Shown here one piece after another: positions 9,535-16,896 of a stretch of 64,000 nt of DNA (the first letter of the stretch is position 1; every line of letters begins with the position of its first letter). A program made the position numbers and the translations under genes. Source of the stretch: Pseudomonas sp. S06B 330 (GTDB lineage Bacteria > Pseudomonadota > Gammaproteobacteria > Pseudomonadales > Pseudomonadaceae); contig NZ_CP088149.1 in NCBI RefSeq assembly GCF_002845275.2, positions 3,034,501 through 3,098,500 of the forward strand, in the 5' to 3' direction. The notes below the pieces were generated by a model. That model searched no databases and was not told where the DNA came from. It saw only the letters and a program-made list of their open reading frames with translations.

Positions 9535-10101
9535 TTATTGGTCGAGCTGGTGAATCAAGGTTTCGGCCAACGGCCAAGGGCCGAATCCGGAAGCCGGGTT
9601 GAGGTGGCCAACATTGCCCAGTTGCAACAGCTCGCTACCCCAGCCCTCGGCCATGGCCGCGACGGCACTGAGGCTTGCCAGGTGATCGTCGCTGCTGGCC
9701 GCAACGATGCTGGGAAATGGCAGTGTGGTGATCGGCAGCGGCGCCCAGCCATTGGCGCGCAAGGTATCCGGGCTTGGATAGGCGGCGGGCCACTGGGCCT
9801 GCAGATCTGGGGGGGCGGCCAGTAACGCGCCTTTGATCGGCCGGTCATAGCGTGCGGCCCAATGGGCGACCATCAGCACACCGGCGCTGTGCGCCACCAG
9901 CAGCACATCGCCGTCGATCTGCTCCAGCTCGCGCTGGATCGCTTCGACCCGGGCATTGCAATCAAGCCCGTTGACCTGCAGAGGAGGCACTGCGCGAACC
10001 TTGCTCAGGCGCGCCTGGAGCAGCGTCTGCCAATGCTCGGCGACATGGTCGCGCAGGCCAGGGACGATCAGAACAGTAGCGGCGGTATGCAATCTTTCCA
10101 C
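9535..10101 (-). CDS. RBBP9/YdeN-type alpha/beta hydrolase
   Basis: 188-residue small serine hydrolase of the RBBP9/YdeN family. The nucleophile elbow is AHSAGV (Ser near residue 78), the acid is probably in SSDDH, and the catalytic His is in VGHLN. The GTG start at 10101 gives the family's usual length of about 190 residues, with AGG upstream; the open frame continues to 10311 but that part contains the promoter/operator and reads as non-coding. It is the first gene of the leftward operon. It could release an acid from an ester substrate for the downstream ligase and dehydrogenase (inference). Confidence 0.82.
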   Translation of the reverse strand: MERLHTAATVLIVPGLRDHVAEHWQTLLQARLSKVRAVPPLQVNGLDCNARVEAIQRELEQIDGDVLLVAHSAGVLMVAHWAARYDRPIKGALLAAPPDLQAQWPAAYPSPDTLRANGWAPLPITTLPFPSIVAASSDDHLASLSAVAAMAEGWGSELLQLGNVGHLNPASGFGPWPLAETLIHQLDQ

Positions 10102-10158
10102 GTCAGCACCTATGCTCAAGACATCTGCTCGCTGTGTCAGTCGAGCGTTTCGAGAGTC

Positions 10159-10222
10159 ACAGTAATCACCCCTCCCCTGGGGTGCTTTACATTGAGCGTC
10201 AGTGACTTCACATTTGATGACA
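10159..10222 (-). promoter_or_regulatory. Operator A: AraC-type direct repeat plus promoter
   Basis: On the + strand, GGGGTGCTT (10179-10187) is followed by two boxes 21 bp apart: CATTGAGCGTCA (10190-10201) and CATTTGATGACA (10211-10222). Read leftward, the conserved AAGCAC of the first block can serve as a weak -35, with TACTGT (complement of 10159-10164) as -10 and a 17-bp spacer. It lies about 80-120 bp upstream of the hydrolase GTG. Two boxes exactly two helical turns apart are the classic AraC-family layout. The same element occurs at 17932-17995. Confidence 0.65.
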
Positions 10223-10292
10223 GCGCGACGGGCGCCCGTCAGGCGGGCGTGGGCCAAGTCTCCCGAGCGCTCATTAAGGTAGCGAAACCGGC

Positions 10293-10321
10293 TTTTCATT
10301 TGACGACACACAGGCTATAAA
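10293..10321 (+). promoter_or_regulatory. Promoter of the AraC gene with overlapping operator half-site
   Basis: TTTTCA (10293-10298) and TATAAA (10316-10321) are separated by 17 bp and precede the AraC start codon by 55 bp. The -35 region overlaps CATTTGACGACA (10297-10308), which differs at one base from the distal box of operator A. This suggests autoregulation. An imperfect hairpin at 10324-10348 would be in the 5' leader. Confidence 0.5.
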
Positions 10322-10376
10322 AAGCGACCCGCCGCAGAAGCGGGACGCCTAATGAGAATGCGTGGAAAACAATAAA

Positions 10377-11387
10377 ATGACCGCCCTCGTCCGTGCTGCA
10401 AGCTTGACCAATTACCTCGAAGTCTCGCGCCACGTGGGGTTGAACCCCCATGCCTTGCTCGCCCAGGTCGGCCTCAGTGCCGCCTTGCTCGACGATCCCA
10501 ATCAACGCCTTGCCGTTTCAAGCGTCATTAGCCTGCTGGAGGAATCCGCGCGGGTCAGTGGCTGTGAATCCTTTGGCCTGCGCATGGCTGAATTGCGCCA
10601 GCTTTCGGACTTTGGCGAGATCAGCCTGCTGCTCAGCCACCAGCGCACCTTGCGCGATGCCTTGCTGGTGATCGTGCAATACCGTCATCTGCTCAACGAC
10701 GCCTTGGCCATCCATATCGAAGATGCGGGCAAAAGCGTGATCATCCGTGAAGAAGTGGTCAGTGATCTGCCGCACAGCAGCCGACAGGCCACCGAGCTTG
10801 CCATTGGTGTCATGCGCCGCCTGTGTGCGGCGGTTCTGGGCGCGCACTGGCATCCGATCAGTGCCAATTTCACCCACGCTGCCCCGGCGGACCTGGCCAT
10901 TCACCGGCGGATTTTCGGTTGCAAACTGGTGTTTGGCAGCGAGTTCAATGGCATTGTCTGCGCCGCGGCTGACCTCGATGCCGCCAACCCACTGGCCAAC
11001 GAAGCCATGGCGCGCCTGGCCCAGCGGTACCTGGACACTCTTCAGGCCAGCGGCAAACTGTCGTTGGAACTGGAAATGCGCAAAACCATCTACCTGCTGC
11101 TGCCTATGGGCCGGGCGACCATCGAACAGGTGGCACAAACCCAGGGCATGAACGTGCGCACCCTGCAGCGGCGCCTGGAAGAATGCGGGGTGACCTTCAG
11201 CGACCTGATCAACGGCGTACGTCGTGACCTGGTGATTCGGTACCTGGAAAACCCCAGCTATTCGCTGGGGCGGATTGCCGACATGCTGGGCTACTCGATG
11301 CCGAGTTCATTTACTCGCTGGTTTATTGCGCAGTTCGGCATGCCGCCGGCAACCTGGCGAGCCCAGCATGGCCGCGCTGAACCGTAG
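10377..11387 (+). CDS. AraC-family regulator (PF12625 type)
   Basis: 336-residue transcriptional regulator. It has an OruR/ArgR-type N-terminal ligand domain (start MTALVRAASLTNYLEVSRH) and a C-terminal double helix-turn-helix, with MNVRTLQRRLEECGVTF and the second helix around LGYSMPSSFTRWF. ATG 10377 is preferred over GTG 10362 because family members begin with this Met. It is divergent from the hydrolase-DUF1302-RND-ligase operon, whose promoter carries an AraC-like operator, so it is the best candidate for its activator; its own promoter holds a similar box. The stop codon TAG (11385-11387) lies inside the first bases of a REPIN. Confidence 0.92.
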   Translation: MTALVRAASLTNYLEVSRHVGLNPHALLAQVGLSAALLDDPNQRLAVSSVISLLEESARVSGCESFGLRMAELRQLSDFGEISLLLSHQRTLRDALLVIVQYRHLLNDALAIHIEDAGKSVIIREEVVSDLPHSSRQATELAIGVMRRLCAAVLGAHWHPISANFTHAAPADLAIHRRIFGCKLVFGSEFNGIVCAAADLDAANPLANEAMARLAQRYLDTLQASGKLSLELEMRKTIYLLLPMGRATIEQVAQTQGMNVRTLQRRLEECGVTFSDLINGVRRDLVIRYLENPSYSLGRIADMLGYSMPSSFTRWFIAQFGMPPATWRAQHGRAEP

Positions 11388-11494
11388 CCGCCGCCAGGCT
11401 GCGATCGGGCGTGAAACGGCCGTCATTCGGGCCCATTGTGGAGGCTGGATGACGACTGCTTCGCAGCCGATCGCAGCCTGGCGGCAGCGGCTAC
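11384..11494. repeat. REPIN between convergent genes
   Basis: Two inverted REP units: GTAGCCGCCGCCAGGCTGCG at the left end and its near-complement ending GCAGCGGCTAC at the right end, 111 bp in total. It fills the gap between the AraC gene and the convergent sulfate-exporter gene and supplies the AraC stop codon. It can fold into a long stem and may work as a bidirectional transcription or decay barrier. The same family occurs at 22052-22558, 47632-47766 and 58415-58551. Confidence 0.9.
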
Positions 11495-11502
11495 GGGAAT
11501 TG

Positions 11503-12513
11503 TCAAAGCCCCCAATGCATCAGGGCTAGCACCAACAAGACAAGAAACACGGTCTCGCCCACCATCAGGGCAATCGGCTTGAAGCCCACCTTGGCCAGTT
11601 CCTTGAGCTGAGTCTTCATCCCCAGCGCACTGATCGCCACCACCAAGCACCAGCGCGACAGGTCATTGACCCCGCCCTGCACCACCGTTGGCACCCAGCC
11701 AGTACTGTTCAGGCAGGCCAGCAATACAAAGCCGACCGCGAACCAAGGCAACAAGGGTGGCCGTTGCCCGGTGGCGTCATCCCCTGCCCGTCGGGTAATC
11801 ATCGCTGCAACGACAATCACCGGCAGCAACATCGCCACCCGCATCAACTTGACCACCGTGGCAATGTCGCCGGTCTCGGTCGACATGCTGTAGCCCGCGC
11901 CAACCACCTGCGCCACATCATGAATCGTGGCCCCGAGGAATACCCCAGCCTGAGGCGGTGAAAGCTGCAACCAACCGGCAATCATCGGATAAAGGATCAT
12001 CGCCAGGGTCGACAGCGCCGACACGCCAATCACGGTGAACAACGTGGCATGTTCTTTCTGCTTGTGGTGCGGTAAGGCGGCAGCCAGTGCCAAGGCCGCC
12101 GACGCGCCACAGATGGCCGTTGCGCCGCCGGTGAGCATGCCGAACAAGCGATTGAAACCCATCGCCTTGGCCACCACCATCGACACACCGATGGTCACCG
12201 CAACAATGATGATTACCAGCGCCACCGGCTTCCAACCCAGGCTGGCGATCTGTTCCAGGGTGATGCGCATGCCTAACAACGCCACGCCCACGCGCAGCAC
12301 GGTGCGCGCCGTAAACTCAATGCCGGCCTTGCAGCGACCGTCAACCGAGAGAAAATTCAAGGCCATGCCCAGCAACAGGGCGAAGAGCATCACCGGCGCA
12401 TCATAATGCTCGCTAAGAAAGCTGGCCGCGCCAGCCGCAATCAGGCTGACGACAAAACCCGGCGCAAGCTCGCGCACGCGGTGGTTGACGGCGGCGATGG
12501 CAACAGTGCTCAT
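11503..12513 (-). CDS. YeiH/UPF0324 putative sulfate (sulfite) exporter
   Basis: 336-residue polytopic membrane protein of the PSE family (PF03601), with about ten hydrophobic spans and the conserved GGATAICGASAALALAAAL segment near residue 110. Relatives near sulfonate-degradation genes are thought to export sulfite or sulfate; the best studied E. coli YeiH has no firm function. Start ATG overlaps the Rieske stop by 4 bp (ATGA), so it is the last gene of the leftward operon. In this context it could relieve inorganic sulfur released by the TauD-type enzyme, which is inference. Confidence 0.9.
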   Translation of the reverse strand: MSTVAIAAVNHRVRELAPGFVVSLIAAGAASFLSEHYDAPVMLFALLLGMALNFLSVDGRCKAGIEFTARTVLRVGVALLGMRITLEQIASLGWKPVALVIIIVAVTIGVSMVVAKAMGFNRLFGMLTGGATAICGASAALALAAALPHHKQKEHATLFTVIGVSALSTLAMILYPMIAGWLQLSPPQAGVFLGATIHDVAQVVGAGYSMSTETGDIATVVKLMRVAMLLPVIVVAAMITRRAGDDATGQRPPLLPWFAVGFVLLACLNSTGWVPTVVQGGVNDLSRWCLVVAISALGMKTQLKELAKVGFKPIALMVGETVFLVLLVLALMHWGL

Positions 12514-12836
12514 TGGCCGGACTCCTCGGCATCGATAACGATAAACAGCTGCTCGCCCTGGCGCTCGACCGGGTAGTTGGCGACCTTGAGCTGGGTAGAA
12601 TTGAGCAGGTACCCGCTGGCCAGGTCGAAACGCAGGCCATGGGCGCAACACTGGATCACACGCCCTTCCAGGCGTCCGCCACACAGGGAAGAGCCTTGGT
12701 GCGGGCAACTGTCATCAATGGCGTAAAACTGGTCGGCTACGTTGAACAGTGCCAGGCTCTTGTCCGCGAACTCCAGCAGTACACGGCCGCCACGCTCCGG
12801 CACCTTGGCCCCTGGCACAGGGTAGCGGTAACTCAT
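12510..12836 (-). CDS. Small Rieske [2Fe-2S] protein
   Basis: 108-residue soluble Rieske ferredoxin-like protein. The cluster ligands are visible as CPH (near residue 43) and CCAH (near residue 63), in the order C-X-H ... C-X2-H. No signal peptide or membrane anchor is present. Such proteins pass electrons to oxygenases, but no ring-hydroxylating oxygenase alpha subunit is in this operon. It may serve an oxygenase encoded elsewhere or have a redox role with the neighbouring FrnE-like protein. It overlaps both neighbours by 4 bp, indicating tight coupling. Confidence 0.9.
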   Translation of the reverse strand: MSYRYPVPGAKVPERGGRVLLEFADKSLALFNVADQFYAIDDSCPHQGSSLCGGRLEGRVIQCCAHGLRFDLASGYLLNSTQLKVANYPVERQGEQLFIVIDAEESGQ

Positions 12837-13483
12837 GCCAGAACCGCCTCTGCCAGCGCCTCACGCATGGCCGCGAGCAACACCTCGGCCGGTTGCGCAC
12901 CGACCACTTGCAGCTCATTGATGCGAAAACATGGCACGCCGTTTGTGGCGCCATCATCGGCCGTAACGAACGGGCTCGCATCGCCACGTAAACAGTCGGC
13001 GACTTGTGCCGGGCTCAAGCCACAGGCCTGGGCAATTTGCATCAAGGTAATCGGGTCGCCCAGGTCCTTGCCCTGCTCAAAGTAGGCCGCAAACAGCTGC
13101 CCCAACAGGGCGTCGACCTGCTCCGGCTTGCCCAGGGCGACGGCGCGCTGCAGCAAGCGATGGGCATCGGCGGTGTTGGGCATGCGGCTGATGCGGGAAA
13201 AATCGATCGTCACCCCTACCGCCTCGGCCGCCGCACGAACCTGGGCTTGACGCAGGCGTACGGCCTCGTCACTGCCCAGGCGCTTGCGATAGAACGCTTC
13301 GAACGGCTGACCGGTCCTGGCCATGTCCGGCAGCAGTTGCACCCCGCGCCAACGCAGGCTGACCTCAACCTGTGGTTGCTCCACGCGCAATTGCGCGAGC
13401 GCCTGCTGCAGTTGACGCTGGCCGATCAGGCACCAGGGGCAGATAAAGTCAAAAAATACATCAATGGACAACGCGTGTTTCAC
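12833..13483 (-). CDS. FrnE-like DsbA-family oxidoreductase
   Basis: 216-residue cytosolic thioredoxin-fold protein of the FrnE/DsbA family (PF01323), with the CPWC active-site motif near residue 16 and the characteristic GVPCFRINE cis-Pro segment near residue 180. No export signal. Family members include disulfide isomerases and 2-hydroxychromene-2-carboxylate isomerase relatives. It overlaps the MFS stop and the Rieske start by 4 bp each. In this operon it might act as a glutathione- or thiol-dependent isomerase on the pathway substrate; this is a guess. Confidence 0.9.
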   Translation of the reverse strand: MKHALSIDVFFDFICPWCLIGQRQLQQALAQLRVEQPQVEVSLRWRGVQLLPDMARTGQPFEAFYRKRLGSDEAVRLRQAQVRAAAEAVGVTIDFSRISRMPNTADAHRLLQRAVALGKPEQVDALLGQLFAAYFEQGKDLGDPITLMQIAQACGLSPAQVADCLRGDASPFVTADDGATNGVPCFRINELQVVGAQPAEVLLAAMREALAEAVLA

Positions 13484-14802
13484 GGTTTTACCTCCTGAAT
13501 CTGCGCCGCGCCTGGCGCTGTTTGCTGCAAGCCCTCTAAGCGGGCCATGTCGCTGTGGTAATGGCGCTTGGCAATAAAGAACACCGCGGCGGCGCCAATG
13601 CTGATCAGTGGCACCAGCTGGAACGCGGCATGCAGGCCGATCAGATCGGAAACCCGGCCAGTGATCAGCGGCCCCGTCGCCAGGCCCAACAGGTTGTTGG
13701 CCAGGGTCAAGGTGGCAAAGGCCGTGCCGTGTACGGAATAGTGCGTCAGGTTGGCAACCATGGCGCTCGAAGGGCCGTTGGTGCCCGCTGCAATCATCAT
13801 CCCCAGGCAGATCAGCACCAGTTGCGCGGTACCCGATGGCAATGCAAAAGCCAGCGACAGCAGCAGGCAGCTACCCAGGCAATAGGCAATAGCCAAGCTG
13901 ATTTTACGGTCCGGGCGCTGACGACCGAGGCGGTCGCAGAGCATGGCGCAGAGAATCATGCCGATGCCACTGCACAACACGATGATGGCGGCGACAACGC
14001 CAGCCTTATCGGTGCCCATGTCGTAGTAACGGTTCAGGTAGCTGGGCATCCACACAATCACCGTACCGCCGACAAACAACTGCAAGCCGCTGGCAACATA
14101 GGCGGCGATGACCGAACGACTGCCGTACAGGGTGTGCAGCGGGCGAGCAATCTTGCACGCGGCTTGAGCGGCGCGCTTGGGGGCGATTTTCGCTTCTTTG
14201 ACAATCAACGGGTAGAGCAATGCCAGCAACAGGCCGAACAGGGCCATACCGGCAAACGCCCAACGCCAGCCAAAATGCTGGGCCATCACACCACCTAAGG
14301 CCATGCCCAGCACCGAGCCGAACATGCCGCCGGCCATGAAGGCCCCGGCCAAGGTCGCGCGCATGTCCCGGGGGAACACCGCGACCACCACGGCGATGCC
14401 GACACTGCCATAGGCAGCTTCGCCGACACCCACCAGAAAACGGGCGACAAACATCTGTTGGTAATTTTCTGCCAAGGCGCAGCCGAGGGTTGCCAGGCTC
14501 CAGAGCACGGCCATCAGCACCAGGCTCTTGATCCGGCCAAAACGGTCGGCCATCAGGGACAGCGGAAAGGTCAGCAGCCCAACCATCAGCGCAACGATAC
14601 CGCTGAGCAGGCCCAACTGACTGTCACTCAGCGCCCATTCGCTCTTGAGCAACGGGAACACAGCATTAAGCACCTGCCGCGACATGTAGTCGGAGATCAG
14701 CAAGCCGAAGGTCAAGGCAAAGACAATCCAGGCATAACGCCGTGGAATGCCACGTGAAGTGTCGGCACCATCATCTGTGGCGCTGGCGATATAGGCGGCC
14801 AT
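13480..14802 (-). CDS. MFS transporter
   Basis: 440-residue major facilitator with 12 predicted spans. The MFS signature DRFGRIKSL lies between spans 2 and 3, and the second-half equivalent CDRLGRQRPDRK near residue 295. It resembles the anion:cation symporter/aromatic-acid group that imports organic acids. It lies 110 bp downstream of the BKACE gene, behind a strong hairpin, and overlaps the FrnE-like start. Presumed importer of the pathway's substrate. Confidence 0.92.
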   Translation of the reverse strand: MAAYIASATDDGADTSRGIPRRYAWIVFALTFGLLISDYMSRQVLNAVFPLLKSEWALSDSQLGLLSGIVALMVGLLTFPLSLMADRFGRIKSLVLMAVLWSLATLGCALAENYQQMFVARFLVGVGEAAYGSVGIAVVVAVFPRDMRATLAGAFMAGGMFGSVLGMALGGVMAQHFGWRWAFAGMALFGLLLALLYPLIVKEAKIAPKRAAQAACKIARPLHTLYGSRSVIAAYVASGLQLFVGGTVIVWMPSYLNRYYDMGTDKAGVVAAIIVLCSGIGMILCAMLCDRLGRQRPDRKISLAIAYCLGSCLLLSLAFALPSGTAQLVLICLGMMIAAGTNGPSSAMVANLTHYSVHGTAFATLTLANNLLGLATGPLITGRVSDLIGLHAAFQLVPLISIGAAAVFFIAKRHYHSDMARLEGLQQTAPGAAQIQEVKP

Positions 14803-14876
14803 GCTGCCTCCTCTGATTGTCTGGCGTAAGTCTTGTTGTTATGAGAAGCCTGACTGACAGCGCAATGGACTGTGGC

Positions 14877-14905
14877 GGGTCGGCACCAGCGTGGTGGGCC
14901 GACCC
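14877..14905 (-). terminator. Hairpin between BKACE and MFS genes
   Basis: GGGTCGGC (14877-14884) pairs with GCCGACCC (14898-14905), and the loop itself has ACCA/TGGT pairing. No U-run follows in the leftward direction, so it is more likely an mRNA-stabilising or attenuating hairpin than a full terminator. It would allow higher expression of the upstream QOR-TauD-BKACE genes than of the MFS-exporter part. Confidence 0.55.
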
Positions 14906-14912
14906 TGCCCGG

Positions 14913-15965
14913 TCAGCCGCGCTGTGGCACACCCTTCTGGCCTGGCTGGCGGTTTGGCGCCATGCCGTTGGCTTTTAGGGTCTGTTCGATGCTGCTGTAC
15001 TGCTCGCCGATGCGATAAATAGCGCGAGCTTCTTTACCGGTGGCAATTTCACGGCCCAACTCGTGGGCGACGCGCACAGTCTGCTGGATCTGCTGCACCG
15101 AGCCAAAGCGCTTGCCGTGCTGGTCAATGATAGTGTCTTCGTTGCCGCAACGTGGGTGCAGGCCCATGGCCAGGGCCATGGTGTTGAACGGCAGCACGTT
15201 CTTGAGCAGCGATTCGGCGGTCAAGGTGCAACCGTCTGGCGCGCGGTGAATGAAGTTGAAGAAGTTGAACGGGTTCGGGCCATCAAAGCCGCCGCCGATA
15301 CCGATCCAGGTCAGGTTCAGCGGGCCCATGTAGTCGCCGCGACGCACGATGCGATCGAGGGTTTCCAGGGCATGCATGCCGGTGAGCTGGAAGTGCGGCT
15401 GGATGTTGCTCGCCTGCAGACGACGCAGGTGCTCGCGAACCCAGGCTGGGCCGGCCGGTACGGTCATTTCACTGTACGCCGCGTGAATCGCCGGGTGGGC
15501 CAGGGAGGTGCCTTCCAGGTATTCCGGATACAGCAGCTCCATGATGTTCATTTGTGTGGTGTTGATCGCCACCGTGACCTGATCAGGCTTGGGCGTCAGT
15601 TCGGCGAGCATGTGACGGGTGTCGTCACTGAGCCATTTGGCCGCTTCGCCATCGCTTTCCGGGGCGAAGGAGATCGAGCCACCGACCTGAATAATCATAT
15701 CCGGCACCGCTTCGCGTACACCGGCAATCAGTTCGTTGAATTTGGACAGGCGTTTGGAGCCTTTGCCATCGAGTTCGCGCACATGCAAGTGGAGCACGGT
15801 GGCGCCCGCTTCATAGCAGTCAACGGCTTTCTGGACCTGTTCGTCCATGGTCAGCGGAATGTCTTCAGGGAAATCCTCAGGCATCCATTCCGGGCCATAA
15901 GGGGCGACGGTGATTACCACCTTTTCCATGTTTTCCGGGTGCAACGAATCGTCGAAGAATTGCAT
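14913..15965 (-). CDS. BKACE-family beta-keto acid cleavage enzyme (DUF849)
   Basis: 350-residue TIM-barrel enzyme of the Kce/BKACE family (PF05853). These Zn-dependent enzymes condense a beta-keto acid with acetyl-CoA and split it to acetoacetate and a new acyl-CoA. The metal site is indicated by VLHLHVREL near residue 60, and the C-terminal part shows GNEDTIIDQHGKRFGS. The specificity depends on a few residues that I cannot assign. It lies between the dioxygenase and the MFS gene of the same operon. A strong sign that the pathway passes through a 3-keto acid. Confidence 0.92.
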   Translation of the reverse strand: MQFFDDSLHPENMEKVVITVAPYGPEWMPEDFPEDIPLTMDEQVQKAVDCYEAGATVLHLHVRELDGKGSKRLSKFNELIAGVREAVPDMIIQVGGSISFAPESDGEAAKWLSDDTRHMLAELTPKPDQVTVAINTTQMNIMELLYPEYLEGTSLAHPAIHAAYSEMTVPAGPAWVREHLRRLQASNIQPHFQLTGMHALETLDRIVRRGDYMGPLNLTWIGIGGGFDGPNPFNFFNFIHRAPDGCTLTAESLLKNVLPFNTMALAMGLHPRCGNEDTIIDQHGKRFGSVQQIQQTVRVAHELGREIATGKEARAIYRIGEQYSSIEQTLKANGMAPNRQPGQKGVPQRG

Positions 15966-16034
15966 GCTTTGGTCCTCAGTCTTGTTATTGTCTTTTGTCC
16001 GCCAGGCAGCGGAGGGGTAATGCAGGTCGTGGTC

Positions 16035-16883
16035 TTAAAACGTGCGGTCGCCCTTGATCCCGGCGCGCTCCATCTTGCGGTGGCATGCGGGGTAATCCAT
16101 GACCGCGTAGTGTTGAGTGCTGCGGTTGTCCCAAATCGCAATGCTGTTGGGCTTCCAGCGCCAACGCACCTGGTACTCAGGCAGGTACGCCTGGCTGATC
16201 AGGTAGCGCAACAGATCAGAGGCGCCGGGGTTGGCATCCTGGCCGAACCGCACCCGTTGTGGGGTGTGGTAGTTGCTGAAATGGGTGGTGAAGGCGTTGA
16301 CGAACAGCACCTGTTCACCGGTCTCCGGATGAGTACGCACCACCGGGTGCTCGGCATCGGGGTACTGGGCCTTGAGCGCCAGGCGCTTTTCGATCGGCAT
16401 GTTGGCACCGAAGCTGGCTTCAATGCTGTGCCGGGCGCGCAGGCCTTCAATCTTCTGTTTCACCTCATCCGGCAGGTTCTGGTATGCCAGGACCATGTTC
16501 GCCCACATGGTGTCACCACCCACGGGCGGGCACTCCACACAGCGCAACACACAGCCCATGGGCGGTGCGTCACGCCAGGTGGCGTCGGTGTGCCAGGCGT
16601 TCTCATAACGATCAGCTGGCTGGTCCGGGCGCTTGTAGATCTGCACCAGGCCCGGATGCTCCGGGTCGCTGCCGGCTACTGGATGGTCTTCCAGCTCACC
16701 AAAGCGCCGGGCAAATGCCACATGGTCGGCGCGGCTAATGTTCTGGTCACGCAAGAACAGCACTCGGTGCTTGAGCAATTGCGCACGGAGCTGCTCGAAC
16801 AGATCATCATCGTGTACCGCATCGGCCAGGTTGACCCCGGACACTTCGGCGCCGATGGCACAGGTCAGTTGTTCGATGTGCAT
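16035..16883 (-). CDS. TauD/TfdA-family Fe(II)/2-oxoglutarate dioxygenase
   Basis: 282-residue non-haem iron dioxygenase. The facial triad is visible as WHTDATW (His and Asp near residues 96-98) and a distal His in STQHYAVMDY near 255; the 2-oxoglutarate-binding Arg is probably in CHRKMERAG. The segment PPVGGDTMWANM matches the TauD family. ATG 16883 is chosen (GAGG eight bases upstream). Family members hydroxylate carbon next to sulfonate, ether or amine groups, causing release of sulfite, an alcohol or an amine. The YeiH exporter in the operon favours a sulfonate, but the substrate is not proven. Confidence 0.93.
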   Translation of the reverse strand: MHIEQLTCAIGAEVSGVNLADAVHDDDLFEQLRAQLLKHRVLFLRDQNISRADHVAFARRFGELEDHPVAGSDPEHPGLVQIYKRPDQPADRYENAWHTDATWRDAPPMGCVLRCVECPPVGGDTMWANMVLAYQNLPDEVKQKIEGLRARHSIEASFGANMPIEKRLALKAQYPDAEHPVVRTHPETGEQVLFVNAFTTHFSNYHTPQRVRFGQDANPGASDLLRYLISQAYLPEYQVRWRWKPNSIAIWDNRSTQHYAVMDYPACHRKMERAGIKGDRTF

Positions 16884-16896
16884 GCTACAGCCCTCT

